A stretch of 64,000 nt of DNA from Lyophyllum atratum (GCA_014905825.1 JACGCN010000014.1:620001-684000), one strand, 5' to 3'. Positions 22,196 to 34,100 are shown, numbered from the stretch's first letter. Notes: a model not told the origin generated them from the letters alone. A program made the numbers and translations.

Positions 22196-22412
22196 CAAAC
22201 TATCTCCCACCACTATTGACAGCATTTAATTTCAATATGAAGGACAGTTAAATTGAACTATCCAATCAGAGCAGATTAGACGTCATAGCCAAACTGGAGA
22301 TGGGTAAATTGAACTATTATTAGGGTGTGAAGACGGTGAAAACAAATCGTCCTTTGTTGGCATTTGTGGCAGAGTGTATGGTGATGATGCAGCAGGCCGT
22401 ATCATGTTTATG

Positions 22413-22422
22413 CAGCCCGCTG
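22413..22422. repeat. 10-bp direct repeat, right target-site duplication
   Basis: This is an exact second copy of CAGCCCGCTG at 7255-7264, in the same orientation, at the right junction of the insert. Confidence 0.7.
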
Positions 22423-23251
22423 TATGTGTCTCTAACATTATTCAACTTTTCCCTACACCACGTACACCAAGTCGCAATGTTCGGGCCAGCCTCAACACCT
22501 TTCGAGATATAGTAAGTCTACATCATCAGCATCACCTAACTCTGATCAACTTGGGACGATGCGACACACTCACCGCAAGGCAGATCGAAATGTAGGCAAA
22601 TAACAACACAGCAACAATGGGAACTATAACCCAAGCCTTCTGGCCAGAAATAATCCATAGGCGGTAGCAAAAGAAAGCCTGTACATAGATTCCAATGGTT
22701 GCCACCTAGATTATCGTGTATCAGAGCAACTGATAGCTAGCGTCGTCGACGAGAGGCTTACCATAATCCCGCTGGACGTCAACCACCATGCGGTATAATT
22801 GAGTAAGATCGCACCATTCAAGTCCTTGAAATGAATGATAAAAAGGACCCATGAGGATGCGCTGAAATGCGTAGATCATTATCACTGAGCAAGAGAGAGA
22901 AAAAGAAGCCGACTCACAAGGAATGAATGGACTTGAGAGTCGTCAGGAGAAGCAGACCTGCAACCGCCAAGCGAGTTACGAGCTTGTCGGAGTCGGAGTA
23001 TTGCTCAAAGTAATGGCTGAACTGCAAGCCTAATGCTTTGGACGACTCGTTAAACAAAGCGCAACGTCCACGGGCTTACCTGACAGAACAAGACGCCCTG
23101 CAGTAGAACATCTAGAAAGCAGCCTATCAGCTGTGAATCGTACTGTTAGTTGATTAAGGTCTGCATATCGTTGGATAGGACGGACCCAAGGACCAAGGAT
23201 GAAAACTGCTAATTGCAGCTCTTCGTGGGTCAATGGAGAATCCACGGCCAT
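22413..23251 (-). pseudogene. DUF6534 membrane protein, N-terminal half
   Basis: The start ATG is at 23251-23249. Exons separated by short introns give the first transmembrane segments: a GCFLDVLLQGVLFCQFSHYF stretch, then LAVAGLLLLTTLKSIH, SSWVLFIIHF, VATIGIYVQAFFCYRLWIIS and AWVIVPIVAVLLFAYISICL. This is the classic opening of basidiomycete DUF6534 proteins, multi-pass membrane proteins of unknown role. The last exon present starts at 22517 and runs 35 codons to 22413, exactly the edge of the insert. The rest is at 6388-7264. Joined, the two parts form one continuous frame with no lost codon. Confidence 0.75.
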
Positions 23252-24074
23252 TTCATTACCTTCTACGACAATTCTCGGCCTTATAACTGTCGCTGTGGCA
23301 CCTGTCAGGAGCGTATCTCGCACGGTCTCGAGAAATGGCAAGTCGGGGAGGGGCTCGGGAACGATGGTAAATCGATATCAATAAAAGGAAGCTCCGGACC
23401 TGGGAGTTGGAAGTTTGTTGAGTGGGAACGCTCCCAGTGGTCGGTGACATTTGAATTTGATTGCTGACCAAGGTTGTGAACACCTCCCACCACTCGTATC
23501 ACACAGAGGGACGACCCTCGATGCAGGAAGTACCTACCCGACAAAATTCCGTTCAAGTCGCACACGTAAGTTTTGGCAGTAGGGCATAAGGCTCCCCTGC
23601 GATTTGAAGTGAGCTAGGGCAGCAAAAGCAGTAAGCAGAGTTCAAGCAAAGCAAAGGACGAAGAATTTTGCGTGGTCAGACAGATATAGTACACCACCGT
23701 TTGCACGTGTTATGTTTTTTCGATGTAAATTCAGCAAGGCAAACTTGATGTTTACATCTATATCCGTGAAGCCTCGGAGTCATGCAATTCAAAGAGTCAA
23801 CTGTTCGCCCAATACTGATGTTGGAACGGGCGTTGTTTGTATCTCAGGGCGTTGATGTCCAAACAACAGCAAGTTGGGGCCAAGTTGACCTTTTTTCAAT
23901 GTCCGATCGTGCTCGCCACGATGCCCTCAAGTCCACCACCACTTCCACGCAAGTTTTACATCCATCCTCTGATATCTGCTAGCTACCCAGCAATATGATT
24001 ACGTTACACATTCATGATAGAATTTCATTCTAAGTCCAACCATCTTGGTATCAAGTATTCTCTGACATTTGCTT
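23252..24074. other. intergenic, no supported gene
   Basis: Upstream region of the DUF6534 gene and left flank of the second transposon unit. The left end of that unit must lie in or near here, but I found no clear terminal repeat or target duplication. Confidence 0.4.
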
Positions 24075-27000
24075 ATGATGCTTCACTCACTTTCCACATG
24101 GGCCGCTCACAAGAAGGCTGATCACAAACTCGATGGTATGCTTATCATGCTTTACTGTTTAGAATGCTAATCCAGGTTTGGACTTAACCACGCAGACTTC
24201 CGCAAAGACCCAGCCAGCGGTTTATTCAAGTGCATAATCTGTCCGTACAAGGGACACGGTGACACCTGGATTTCTTCGCGCAATCTGACCAAGCATGTAA
24301 AGACTGCGAAACACCAAGCAGAGCTCACTAGAAAATTAGGCAACCAAAACCTACACTCAAAACCACGGGAGAAGACACGGCCGTCACCACCACCGTCGCC
24401 AAACGAGTCATTCATCGACGGGTCCAGTACAGTCCCCGAAATGACAACAAATGTGAATGATAGTTCACTCAATGTAGACGGCGATGGTACAGTCCGCTTC
24501 CCCCTCACGTTCACCGGGCTCTGATGGTATACTTTAGATGTAACGGTTTTCTCGGAACCTCCAGATATGCCTTTTGGTACGCCGTTGTCGCCAAATGGTG
24601 GGTAAAACCGAATATTTTCGGACAACTTATGCTGATTTTATTTGTTAATCGAGTTATCGAGCAAGAGGCCGCTGCCGTCCAGTCAAACGATCCACCGTCC
24701 GACGAACCGCCAGCACATGCCTGGACTGACGCTTCTGGACACCAGGTCTACTTCACTGCGGGTAAAGAGGATGACCCTCTGGCTAAATCCCTCGCCCGTG
24801 CTCTTCAAAACGCAGAGTGCGGCCCTCTCGAATTTGATGAAGACGAAGACGAGGAGGATCCGCTGTGTTCTGGTAAGTATCCCAGCTCAATAAAGAGATA
24901 CATAATCATGCCCTCATCACGCATATCATCAGACGCTACTGCTCAGGAGCTCAATGAGCACCTTTTTGGACCCGCTTCCGATAAAGAATGGTTCCCTTAT
25001 CCGGACAAGGCGGTAAGTGCATGTGGCAATAAGACAGGGTGCCTCCATCTAATACATCTCAATAGATGTTCTTGACCGATGTCCTGTTTAGTTCTCCTCG
25101 TCTGCGATTCTCACGAGCACAGCAGAAAGCGGTACTTTCATGGGCCCGGGAACTTGGTGGCACGGTACCGAGTTATGATAAATTCCGCAAGACCCAAGCA
25201 ACACTCCTCAAAGAGGTCGGTGATCCCACTGCGAGACAGGAATCCGGTCGGGGTAATGTATGGTACTTGAATGATATTGGTGATGCCGTCAAGAAGGTGT
25301 GTACCCACTTTCCGATCTCATCTTCAAACATTGATGATTGCGTCAGGACATGGCAAATCCTCATACCCGCGCTGGAATGTTTTTGTACCCCGAAGACGCA
25401 GGAAATCGACTCAGCGAGGTTTGGCATGGCGATAAATTGCTTCGTGACATTCCTGACGAAGTTCTTTCGCCAACCATCCGACATTGTGGAGTAATATACT
25501 ACGTGAACGAACTTGTCAAGCGCTCCAACGACCGCTGGTTCCTTCCCAAGCGGTGGATTACCCGCAATAATGGCAAGGAGATGATGGCGCGGGGTTTCCA
25601 TGTAATAGATACCGGAGTAAGTGCTCGATCATGGGATTCTCTTATGATATTGACCTTCAACCACAGTCTGGTCTCGTTGTCGAGAATGATAACGAGGACA
25701 CAGTTGAAGTCTCTTCATTCATCGCCAATTTCGTTCAAATCCTAGATGGTAATTCGGGGATTTATCCTTTCGCAGGTATGAACACGTCGAGCACTTGCTA
25801 ATCACTTGTAGTTGCTTATATCTATCTGCCTCGTAGCTACATGTGACGGATATTCTGAGGCAATGCCTCACCCTCTTCGTGCAAAAGCTGGCTCACGCCC
25901 AGTCTACTCAATTCCGCTGGCAATTTTCATTGACGACGTCTCCGGAAACAAATCAAAACAGTGGAATAAGCACTTTTCGTGTTACATGTCCAATGGCGCG
26001 TTGCCTCGGGCGAAGCTTGAGGAGGAGTTTCATGTCCGGTTTGTTGCCACGTCACCGTACGCTACACCTCTTGAAATAATGCAAGGGGTACGCGCTTCTA
26101 TCGAGTACGTACTACGTGAATCACCTGAATGCGAAGCTGGTACTAATGCACGTTTTCTTATAGGAAACATTTTGCAGAGCCTATTGAAGCTTGGGACTGC
26201 GAAAATAAGGAGGAAGTCCTTCTGCAGACATACGCCCTCTTATTTGCCGGAGATAATCCAATGCAAGCTGAGCTATGTAGCTGCGCTGGTCTGGGGACCA
26301 ATTTCTTCTGTCGGACATGCCACGCTGGCGGCACTCGAGAGTGGAAACAATCCAATTCTGGGTTTGCTGAAGTCCTGAAGGTACTATCATTTTCTTATAC
26401 CCTGACTTGTCTGACCTATCGACCAACACAGGAGGGGGAGCCTCGGACATCCCAAGAAACTACAGACACAGTACTCGAGCAAATTCTGATGGCGCTGCAA
26501 CCAAACGTTTCAACTTCTCTGGCTGAGGCGGTCCGCCTTTCAGGTGTCAAGGATGCTCTCGCACAGCCCATCATTGACCTGCTGGTGAAGTTGGGCCAGG
26601 ATCTCCGCAAAACGAATCCCGATGGATCTCAGCACAGTCCTGAGGAAGTGCAAGCCATACTGACCGAAGAACTTAGAAAACATCAAACGAAGGGTAACGG
26701 AATCATCAATCCCCTCTTGGATATGGACGGTATGTTGTTACAGGTCCTCCACTGGCATGTTCAGTCACTGAAAACGAACTTCCGATGCAGGTGGTGTTGA
26801 CATCCACAAAGACACACCGACCGAAATTCTGCACACGATCCTCCTTGGCGTGTTGAAATACTATTGGGGCCAAACTGTCTGGCTGTTGGAAAAGGGAAAG
26901 ACATTTTCTCTCTTTCAGACGCGCTTGAATTCCATTGTCGAGCATGGCCTTAATATACCCAAAGTCCAGGCTGACTACATGTGTCAGTATCGTGGAGGCC

Positions 27001-28581
27001 TCATCGGCAAACATTTCAAGACACTTTCACAGATTATGGCCTTCGCGGCTTACGATCTCGTCCCTGCCAATGTTCTGGATGCATGGTTGATTCTGGGCCG
27101 GCTCACCGTCCTTCTGTGGCATACCGAAATCGAGGACATCAATATCTACATTGTAAGTTCAGTTTCGTTGTAGCTATATCATGCTAATATGTTGTTCAGA
27201 GTGATCTCGAGGCCTGTCTCAATGACTTCGTCGATATCACCTGCAAATGTAGCCCGAGTATCCTCATTTCCAAGCCGAAATTTCATTTTCTACTGCATCT
27301 TCCTTTCTATATTCGACGCTTCGGGCCCGCTGTCCTCTTCTCCACGGAGCGTTATGAGGCTTACAACGCTGTGTTCCGAGCTTGCTCCATTTATAGTAAT
27401 CGGCTAACTCCCAGTCGTGACATTGCATGGGCATTTGCTGGTATTGACCGTGTCAAGCATATCGTGACAGGTGGATGGTGGAAGGATACGGGTTCAAAGA
27501 AATGGGTTTGTGCGAGCAGAAACATCATGCGTCATATCCTGCATCACCCCGAATTTGCAGCCATGGTCGGGCTACCTACCAAAGTCGCTCGACAACCAGG
27601 TTTGTGACTCAGCAGCCTTTCCAAACCATTTATAATGAATGTCCTTGACAGGCCGGGTGACGACTTATCCCAAATCTCGCAAGTCCGGGGCTGTTGTGTC
27701 GCAGGAGGTCACTGTCGCATTTGGGGACTCGCTGGCAGGCAAAAGCACGTCAAATGAGGCTCTCCTTGGTCTTCAGTACCGGACAGCAATAGGTATCAAC
27801 TGTTGCTCCGGCGACTTTGTCAAAATCGGGCAAGATGTCATCGTTCGGGCTGAGCAGGTGCACATTGCGATACAGTATACTCAGACCCCATTTGAATGAT
27901 TATTTCTAGGGTCCTTTCTCTCCACTTTCCTTTGGCACTCTTCGTGAGATTCTGCTACCTGTGAAGGCCGTCTTCCGTCCGGACGAAATTCAGATAACGG
28001 TTCAACTCTTTCGCGTCGAATCAGAAGCCCATCCACGACTTCACATGCCTGTTGTTTCTCGTACGCCGGACCATGTGGTACTAAGTCCAAAGGTTAGCAC
28101 TACTTAAATTCTATGCGTGTCATGCTCATTCCGTTGTAGGATATCGAATGCTCAGTAAATCTTCAACACAACTGTCACCGTGGTCAGTGCACAGCCTCAG
28201 GATTGCAAACACTTCATCAAGAACGTGAGGTGACCACCAAGTTCCGTACGACAATGAAACATACAGACAATGACTCTTTCGTCGTAAACACACACTCTTT
28301 ACACAATTACCGCCAAATTCGTTCTGCGATACCAACCTTCGTTCCACGACATTCGTTCTCGGTTGATGATCGAGGTCGTCTTCACCATGCTGCAGCTTCG
28401 CAGATCCGTGATAAATCTGCAAATCCCAACGACGCCGAGGCCGAGGACCAGGCGCCACCCATGCTCCTGCAGGCAGGTGATGAAGACCTTGATGTCGAGC
28501 TGGACGAGCACGAAGATCCGGGTGAACAAGGCCTTATTCTCGACGCACCTGCCTTCCAGCGCCCAGCTGCTCCGACTCGCA
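24075..28581 (+). pseudogene. zinc-finger transposase-like gene, 5' part before the copia insertion
   Basis: The start is the ATG at 24075 or 24078. Exon 1 ends at 24135 and exon 2 begins at 24196. Exon 2 carries a C2H2/BED-like finger (CIICPYKGHGDT...H...H, about 24230-24310). About ten more exons follow with clean GT-AG junctions. The core has an IFIDDVSGNKSKQWNKH block (about 25920), a VRFVATSPYATPLE block, a FAGDNPMQAELCSC block (about 26245) with a CRTCHAG zinc site, and a GVDIHKDTPTEILHTILLG block (about 26800). Such proteins recur in mushroom genomes and look like DDE-type transposases, with Asp in the first and third blocks as candidate ligands. I cannot assign the superfamily. The copia element interrupts an exon at codon CGC-A; without it the frame continues at 34106. 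Confidence 0.65.
28577..28581. repeat. 5-bp target-site duplication, left of the copia element
   Basis: TCGCA directly precedes the 5' LTR and is repeated at 34101-34105 directly after the 3' LTR. Five bases is the usual size for Ty1/copia elements. Confidence 0.85.
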
Positions 28582-28931
28582 TGTTAGGATCTGATCAGGC
28601 ACCTAGACGCTTTGTGTCGAGGGCCGATTAGATCACGGTCTATTTCTTTATCTCATACTTGACAAACGGCCTCTTAGATACAAAGGACCTTTATCATACA
28701 TACAGTATATATACCCGTAGCTACTCGTCTTTACACCCTCAGTCAACTATACAAGAGACTGAGGGTGAGCCACTTACTTACTCGCCATACTTATCATTAC
28801 TGACGTACCTTAGTTTACATTCTCTCTTATCACTTAGGTACGATGATCAATATAGTCAACTATACAAGAGACTGAGGTTTACATTCTCTCTTATCACTTA
28901 GTCTATTATCCTACGGTATAGGATTCTAACA
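28582..28931 (+). repeat. 5' LTR
   Basis: 350 bp, TGTTAG to CTAACA. A TATATATA run near 28706 may be the promoter. The LTR holds internal duplications: TCAACTATACAAGAGACTGA occurs twice, and so does TTACATTCTCTCTTATCACT. Confidence 0.95.
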
Positions 28932-29109
28932 GGTTATGGGCATAAGCCGTACACTTTAACAGTGACGAGCTTTTTGAATCCCTACCGTACCCTCGGGACC
29001 ATCGTTCCGATCGGATCATCTCCGGGCCCAGTGTCCCGATCTTATCAGCGCGTCGTAATCTTATCGACACGCGCCTCGCCACTCGCGCGATTCTCTTTGT
29101 CGTTGCTCA

Positions 29110-32100
29110 ATGACTGTTCCCCCACCTCAAACCTCCCCTCCCCCACCTCAGAACACAGCAATGTCCCTACCCACTGATGTATCCAACCCATCCGTCCCTC
29201 GTGCTACCATTCGAACCGTCTGGTCCGGCACCAAGCTCGATCGCATCAACGGCGACTTTAATCATTGGGCTAGAATTCTCGAAGACGCCCTCATTATGAA
29301 CGGTCTCGACGAGTACGTATTCGCCCCCATTGTAGAACAACCGTCTATCAAGACCGAGCCCCGTGCCCACGCCAATTGGAAGCGCAACGACAAACTCGCC
29401 CTCGCGTTCATCCGCTCAGCCGTCGAAGAGACGGAGATCTCTGATCTACAACAGGAAGGAACTGCGAAGGCATGCTACGACGACCTGAAGCTCCGCGCGC
29501 AGCGCGAAGGTCCCGTTAAGCAAGTCTCCCTCCTTCGAGAGGCACTCTCTATCTACTGCTCCTCATCCGAGCCGCTTCCCACGACGGCGAAGAAGATATC
29601 CGACACCGTCAAACGCGCATTCGACATGGGTACTATTACCTGTGATCTATTCATCTGCATTGCGCTACTGAACAGCCTCAACGGCGACTCCTTCGATTCC
29701 CTACAGGCTTCAGTATCTCGCGGCCTTGCCGACTCGACCGCAGCTAAACCATTTACCGCCGCCGACATCCGTCGACTCATGGAAAACCAGCAAACCATCA
29801 TCAATTCCAAATCCTCCAACCACTCATCCGACACCGCGCTTGTTGCCAAAAGCCAGTATCCGAACGACCTCCCGGGCCACAATCACGGTGCGGGGGCGAT
29901 CTGCTGCACCCTATGTCAATCGAAGGGACGACCGTGTCGGGGCCACTCACAGAAGTGGTGTGTTCAGAAAGGAGGAGGAATGGAAGGCAAGACGATCGCA
30001 GAATCCATCGCGGCGCGCGGCGGTCCAGCTGGAAAAGGGAAGGAACAAAGAAAGGGGGGGAACGCGAAGGCTTACATAGCCGTCAAAGGCAGCGACGGCC
30101 AGGCTTTCTTCGTTGATCCCACCTATCTTACTAAACTACAAACCGACGCGAAGTCCTCAGAATTCGCCGGTCTCGCCTCAGATTCTACCCCGTCGGGCAC
30201 CGGCATCGCGTCTATCGAGGAGATCGAATATCACGGTTTCCTAGCCATCGAAGACCCCATCACAGACGTTGAAGAAACCATTCTCGCAATTCCCGCCATC
30301 GCGTCGCAACCCACACTTGAAGCTCAACCGTTCTTCGTCGATTCCGGCGCGACGGTTCATATTTCCCCAAATCGCGACGATTTCATCACTCTTCGCACAA
30401 TCCCACCTCGCCAAATCCGCGGAGTCGGTGGCTCTGCTATCGCAGCCGTCGGCATCGGGAATATTCGTCTCCGCGTAGCTAGTGGTGCATATATCACCCT
30501 CAAGGACGCCCTGTACATCCCTACATCTACAGTCCGCCTCATCTCCGTCAGCTCCCTGTCTGCCTCTTCCGGCATATCCACCCACTTCGACCACGACTCG
30601 GTTAAAATCCTCGACCGTAGTTCTGGCGTCCTCATCGCCCGTGGATCCCTTCTCCCAAACCAACGCCTCTACTCTCTAGACCTATTCACCGCGATCGCCG
30701 ACCACGCCTACACCACCCAACATGCCGTCGACCTCGAAACCTGGCACCGCCGCCTCGGCCATGCCAATTTCCAGGCGCTCACGGACATGACCAGGGCAGG
30801 CCTATTATCTGGCATCGCAGGTACGCCTAATACCTCCTCTTCCAAACCACCGAAATGTGACGCGTGTATTCTTGGAAAACAGACCAAGACACCAGTCCCA
30901 AAGGTGCGGGAGGAAGGAAAAGGGCATAGGGCGACGCGGAAACTGGAGAAAGTGTGGATAGATTTATCAGGTCCAATGACTGTAGCATCGCGCACTGGCA
31001 ATAAATATGTCATGAATATCGTCGATGACTATTCCAGTAAAGCGTGGTCCATCCCCCTGAAACTCAAGTCCGACGCACTTCCTGCTCTGAAGGCTTGGGA
31101 ACTCGCGAGAGAGACGGAGACAGGACTAAAAGTCGGTATCTATCGCACCGGCTTCGATGGGGAACTCAAAGGACACGAGATGGATAAGTGGTTACAATCT
31201 CGAGGCACAACTCAGGAATTGGGCGCGCCCTATACTTCAGCTCACATGGGACGCGTCGAACGCATGCATCGCACGCTCATGGGAAAAGCGCGAACCATGC
31301 GGATCGCGACGGGATGCCCCACAAATTTATGGGACGAATTTTACCTCACGGCAGCGCACCTACATGAGAAGACCGTCACCAAATCACTCAAAGGAACCAC
31401 CCCGTTCGAGCTCTGGTATGAACGCAAACCTGACTACTCCTATATGAGGGAAATAGGATGTCGAGCTTTCGTTCTTATCAACGCACATAACCCAAAGATC
31501 TATGAACGCTCCGTAGAATGCATCCTCATCGGATACGGACAAAACTCGAAAACCTACCGGTGCTACGAGCGACAAACCCAGAAGGTCCATCAATCATACC
31601 ATGTCCGCTTCCTTGAAAGCCATGACGGTCATATACCTCCACCTCTCCATCTTCCCGACGCTGCCGCAGAAGAATCGTCAACTCTCGAGCATATTCGTGC
31701 AAGCTCAACTGTTAACCCGATCCATGTCGACGACGATGAAGCCTTACCTCTGCCGATTGTCGAGGAACAGGTTAATCCACCGGCATTACCGCCAGTCGAC
31801 CATCTCGCACCCTTACCGGACATACCCCCTGCTCCCGAACCTCTGCGACGTTCCAATCGCATACCTACGCCCACTACAAAAATCAACCCTGACCACCCAA
31901 CTGCAACACAACGCGCAGTCCAGGAATCGAAAGAGAGCGCGGAACGCGTCAAAGCCGCCAAAGCGGAACGTCGCGCACAGGCCGAGACCCATGACGTCGA
32001 CGCCGGATCCGAGATCAGGGATCTACTGGATGTTCCTGAGCTCAGGGATGATCTCGATCATGATCGACTCTTGGCAGCCATCATGGACTCCGGAGGGATT

Positions 32101-33705
32101 GATCCGACGAGTCTCGAGTTTGATGACGAGCCGAAAACGTGGGCAGAAGCTAAGGCCTCCGCAGACGCGGATAGATGGGCGGAGGGATATAGAGATGAAC
32201 TGAACTCATTGAAGGAGATGGGGGTTTACAAGCTCATACCTCGTTCCGAGGTCCCACAAGGTCAGAAAGTACGCAAGGGACGCCCGATCTTCAAGATCAA
32301 ACGAGATGAAAACGGGAAAGCGGTCAGATTCAAGGTTCGTCTAGTATTCAAAGGCTACGAACAAATATACGGGCGAGACTACACCAAAACCACCTCACCC
32401 ACAGCGCGTATGGAGTCGTGGCGAATTCTCCTTCATATTGCCGCCTCTAAAGGCTGGGACGCGACTCAAATCGACGTGAAAACGGCTTTCCTATATGGAT
32501 TACTACCTGAAGACGAAACCCAGTACATGGAACAACCGGAAGGATTCGAGGAACCGGGGAAAGGTGACTGGGTATGGTGTCTGGTTAGGGGATTGTACGG
32601 CATGAAGCAAAGCGGAAGGATATGGAACAAAACGCTCAACGACAACATGATGGCTTGGGGATTTACACGCCTTTCTTGCGAGTCCTGCATCTATTACCGC
32701 AAAACTGACACTGGTACTATCATAGCCGCTGTCCATGTGGATGACTTCCTATCCATTGCGGACTCCAAAGCCGAAAACGACCGTTTCAAAGCCCAGATGC
32801 GTACCGCGTGGACTATATCAGATCTCGGGACACCGCGGTTCGTCGTTGGCATCGCCGTGGAATGGGACCTCCCCAACCGATCCGTAAGGCTCTCACAAAC
32901 GGCGCTAATCGACAAGGTCATCCATCAGTTCGGCCAGAAAGACGCAGCCCCCATTTCCCTCCCGATGGACCCGGGACTGAAGCTACGACGCGTAGATCGC
33001 GCGTCTCTACCTAAGGAGGAGCAGGACACACTTGCGAAAATCCCATATCGATCCCTTGTCGGGTGTCTCCTCTATCTCGCGATCTCGACGCGCCCCGACA
33101 TATCTTACGCCGTTCAACAACTAACACAATACGTCGACTCATACTCATCCATTCACTGGAACGCGGCGATCCGATTAGTTCGATACTTAAAAGGAACGCG
33201 CGATCTCAAATTACATCTCGGAGGAGAAAGTCCCACATCAATACTTGGATTCACGGACTCCGATTGGGCTGCCTGTCTCGACACCAGGCGAAGTATCGGC
33301 GGATTCGTATGGAGCTTAGGATCAGGAGCCGTCTCATGGGCGGCGAGGAAACAGAAAACCGTCGCAGCGTCATCATGCGAAGCCGAATACATGGCCGCGT
33401 TCGAAGCCGCGCAAGAATGCATCTGGCTCCGCGCCTTACTGAAAGGTATCGATCACGATGTTTCTGCTGAAGCCACCACCATCCTCTGCGACAATAACGC
33501 CGCGATAAACCTTTCCGAAGATCCCCTTCTCCACGCACGCGTCAAACACGTCGACATTAAATACCACTTTCTTCGGGAGCGCGTACAATCCAACGAAATC
33601 AATATCCGCTATGTTAACACCAAACACAATGTCGCGGACGTCTTCACAAAGCCTCTCCCCCGCGAACTGTTCCACCGTTTCCGTGATCTACTTGGCCTGC
33701 GATAA
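29110..33705 (+). CDS. copia Gag-Pol polyprotein
   Basis: The frame spans 1,531 codons; the ATG at 29161 would also suit. Domains in order: Gag (about residues 30-220), a CCxxC...GHxxxxC zinc knuckle (about 265-285), an aspartic protease with DSGAT (about 412), the integrase zinc region (HRRLGH ... CDACILGK, about 545-595), the integrase core with Asp in WIDLSG, Asp in TGFDGE and Glu in GRVERMHRTL, then reverse transcriptase (block with DVKTAFLYG, active site HVDDF where many copia elements have YVDD), and RNase H (TDSDWA ... SSCEAEYMA ... CDNNAA). The protease-integrase-RT-RNase H order defines Ty1/copia. No stop or frameshift is seen, and Gag and Pol share one frame. It copies and inserts the element. 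Confidence 0.95.
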   Translation: MTVPPPQTSPPPPQNTAMSLPTDVSNPSVPRATIRTVWSGTKLDRINGDFNHWARILEDALIMNGLDEYVFAPIVEQPSIKTEPRAHANWKRNDKLALAFIRSAVEETEISDLQQEGTAKACYDDLKLRAQREGPVKQVSLLREALSIYCSSSEPLPTTAKKISDTVKRAFDMGTITCDLFICIALLNSLNGDSFDSLQASVSRGLADSTAAKPFTAADIRRLMENQQTIINSKSSNHSSDTALVAKSQYPNDLPGHNHGAGAICCTLCQSKGRPCRGHSQKWCVQKGGGMEGKTIAESIAARGGPAGKGKEQRKGGNAKAYIAVKGSDGQAFFVDPTYLTKLQTDAKSSEFAGLASDSTPSGTGIASIEEIEYHGFLAIEDPITDVEETILAIPAIASQPTLEAQPFFVDSGATVHISPNRDDFITLRTIPPRQIRGVGGSAIAAVGIGNIRLRVASGAYITLKDALYIPTSTVRLISVSSLSASSGISTHFDHDSVKILDRSSGVLIARGSLLPNQRLYSLDLFTAIADHAYTTQHAVDLETWHRRLGHANFQALTDMTRAGLLSGIAGTPNTSSSKPPKCDACILGKQTKTPVPKVREEGKGHRATRKLEKVWIDLSGPMTVASRTGNKYVMNIVDDYSSKAWSIPLKLKSDALPALKAWELARETETGLKVGIYRTGFDGELKGHEMDKWLQSRGTTQELGAPYTSAHMGRVERMHRTLMGKARTMRIATGCPTNLWDEFYLTAAHLHEKTVTKSLKGTTPFELWYERKPDYSYMREIGCRAFVLINAHNPKIYERSVECILIGYGQNSKTYRCYERQTQKVHQSYHVRFLESHDGHIPPPLHLPDAAAEESSTLEHIRASSTVNPIHVDDDEALPLPIVEEQVNPPALPPVDHLAPLPDIPPAPEPLRRSNRIPTPTTKINPDHPTATQRAVQESKESAERVKAAKAERRAQAETHDVDAGSEIRDLLDVPELRDDLDHDRLLAAIMDSGGIDPTSLEFDDEPKTWAEAKASADADRWAEGYRDELNSLKEMGVYKLIPRSEVPQGQKVRKGRPIFKIKRDENGKAVRFKVRLVFKGYEQIYGRDYTKTTSPTARMESWRILLHIAASKGWDATQIDVKTAFLYGLLPEDETQYMEQPEGFEEPGKGDWVWCLVRGLYGMKQSGRIWNKTLNDNMMAWGFTRLSCESCIYYRKTDTGTIIAAVHVDDFLSIADSKAENDRFKAQMRTAWTISDLGTPRFVVGIAVEWDLPNRSVRLSQTALIDKVIHQFGQKDAAPISLPMDPGLKLRRVDRASLPKEEQDTLAKIPYRSLVGCLLYLAISTRPDISYAVQQLTQYVDSYSSIHWNAAIRLVRYLKGTRDLKLHLGGESPTSILGFTDSDWAACLDTRRSIGGFVWSLGSGAVSWAARKQKTVAASSCEAEYMAAFEAAQECIWLRALLKGIDHDVSAEATTILCDNNAAINLSEDPLLHARVKHVDIKYHFLRERVQSNEINIRYVNTKHNVADVFTKPLPRELFHRFRDLLGLR

Positions 33706-33739
33706 TTGCCACGATTCCATGCGAGGAGGAGCGTCTAGG

Positions 33740-33750
33740 GTGAGGAGGAG
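33740..33750 (+). other. polypurine tract
   Basis: GTGAGGAGGAG ends at the base before the 3' LTR, the position where plus-strand synthesis is primed. Confidence 0.7.
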
Positions 33751-34100
33751 TGTTAGGATCTGATCAGGCACCTAGACGCTTTGTGTCGAGGGCCGATTAG
33801 ATCACGGTCTATTTCTTTATCTCATACTTGACAAACGGCCTCTTAGATACAAAGGACCTTTATCATACATACAGTATATATACCCGTAGCTACTCGTCTT
33901 TACACCCTCAGTCAACTATACAAGAGACTGAGGGTGAGCCACTTACTTACTCGCCATACTTATCATTACTGACGTACCTTAGTTTACATTCTCTCTTATC
34001 ACTTAGGTACGATGATCAATATAGTCAACTATACAAGAGACTGAGGTTTACATTCTCTCTTATCACTTAGTCTATTATCCTACGGTATAGGATTCTAACA
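33751..34100 (+). repeat. 3' LTR
   Basis: 350 bp, no difference from the 5' LTR found by eye. Confidence 0.95.

Larger units (their letters stand above)
7265..22412. mobile_element. KDZ-superfamily DNA transposon with TET/JBP and H3-tail-mimic genes
   Basis: This is an insert of about 15.1 kb between two copies of a 10-bp direct repeat, splitting a DUF6534 gene. From left to right it carries a minus-strand coiled-coil gene, a minus-strand TET/JBP dioxygenase, a CpG-rich repeat block, a plus-strand PHD-like gene, a minus-strand coiled-coil gene and a plus-strand KDZ transposase. The outermost genes both read toward the ends, and each is followed at once by an array of 34-bp repeats; the two arrays are inverted relative to each other. 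The terminal inverted repeat is weak: bases 12-23 from each end read TACAGCCGGCGG on the left and TACGGCCTGCTG in reverse complement on the right. All genes look intact, so the element may be autonomous and fairly young. Confidence 0.8.
28582..34100 (+). mobile_element. intact Ty1/copia LTR retrotransposon
   Basis: A 5,519-bp element with 350-bp LTRs that start TGTTAG and end CTAACA, a 5-bp target duplication (TCGCA), one uninterrupted polyprotein frame of 1,531 codons, and a purine-rich tract before the 3' LTR. The two LTRs appear identical, so the insertion is recent. It lies in an exon of the second transposon unit's main gene, in the same orientation. Confidence 0.95.

Noticed and set aside
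7265..22412. The KDZ element as a Plavaka or Tnp2 (CACTA) transposon
   Set aside because: The core blocks of the 948-residue protein (CYYSMPQIR, TGGIM..WCTHS, YDFACQL, GHTRCS, NPSAAEC) are those of KDZ; the Plavaka and Tnp2 motifs are absent.
28659..28901. 80-codon frame within the LTRs
   Set aside because: It lies wholly inside the LTR (also at 33828-34070), has no known counterpart in copia elements and covers internal LTR duplications.
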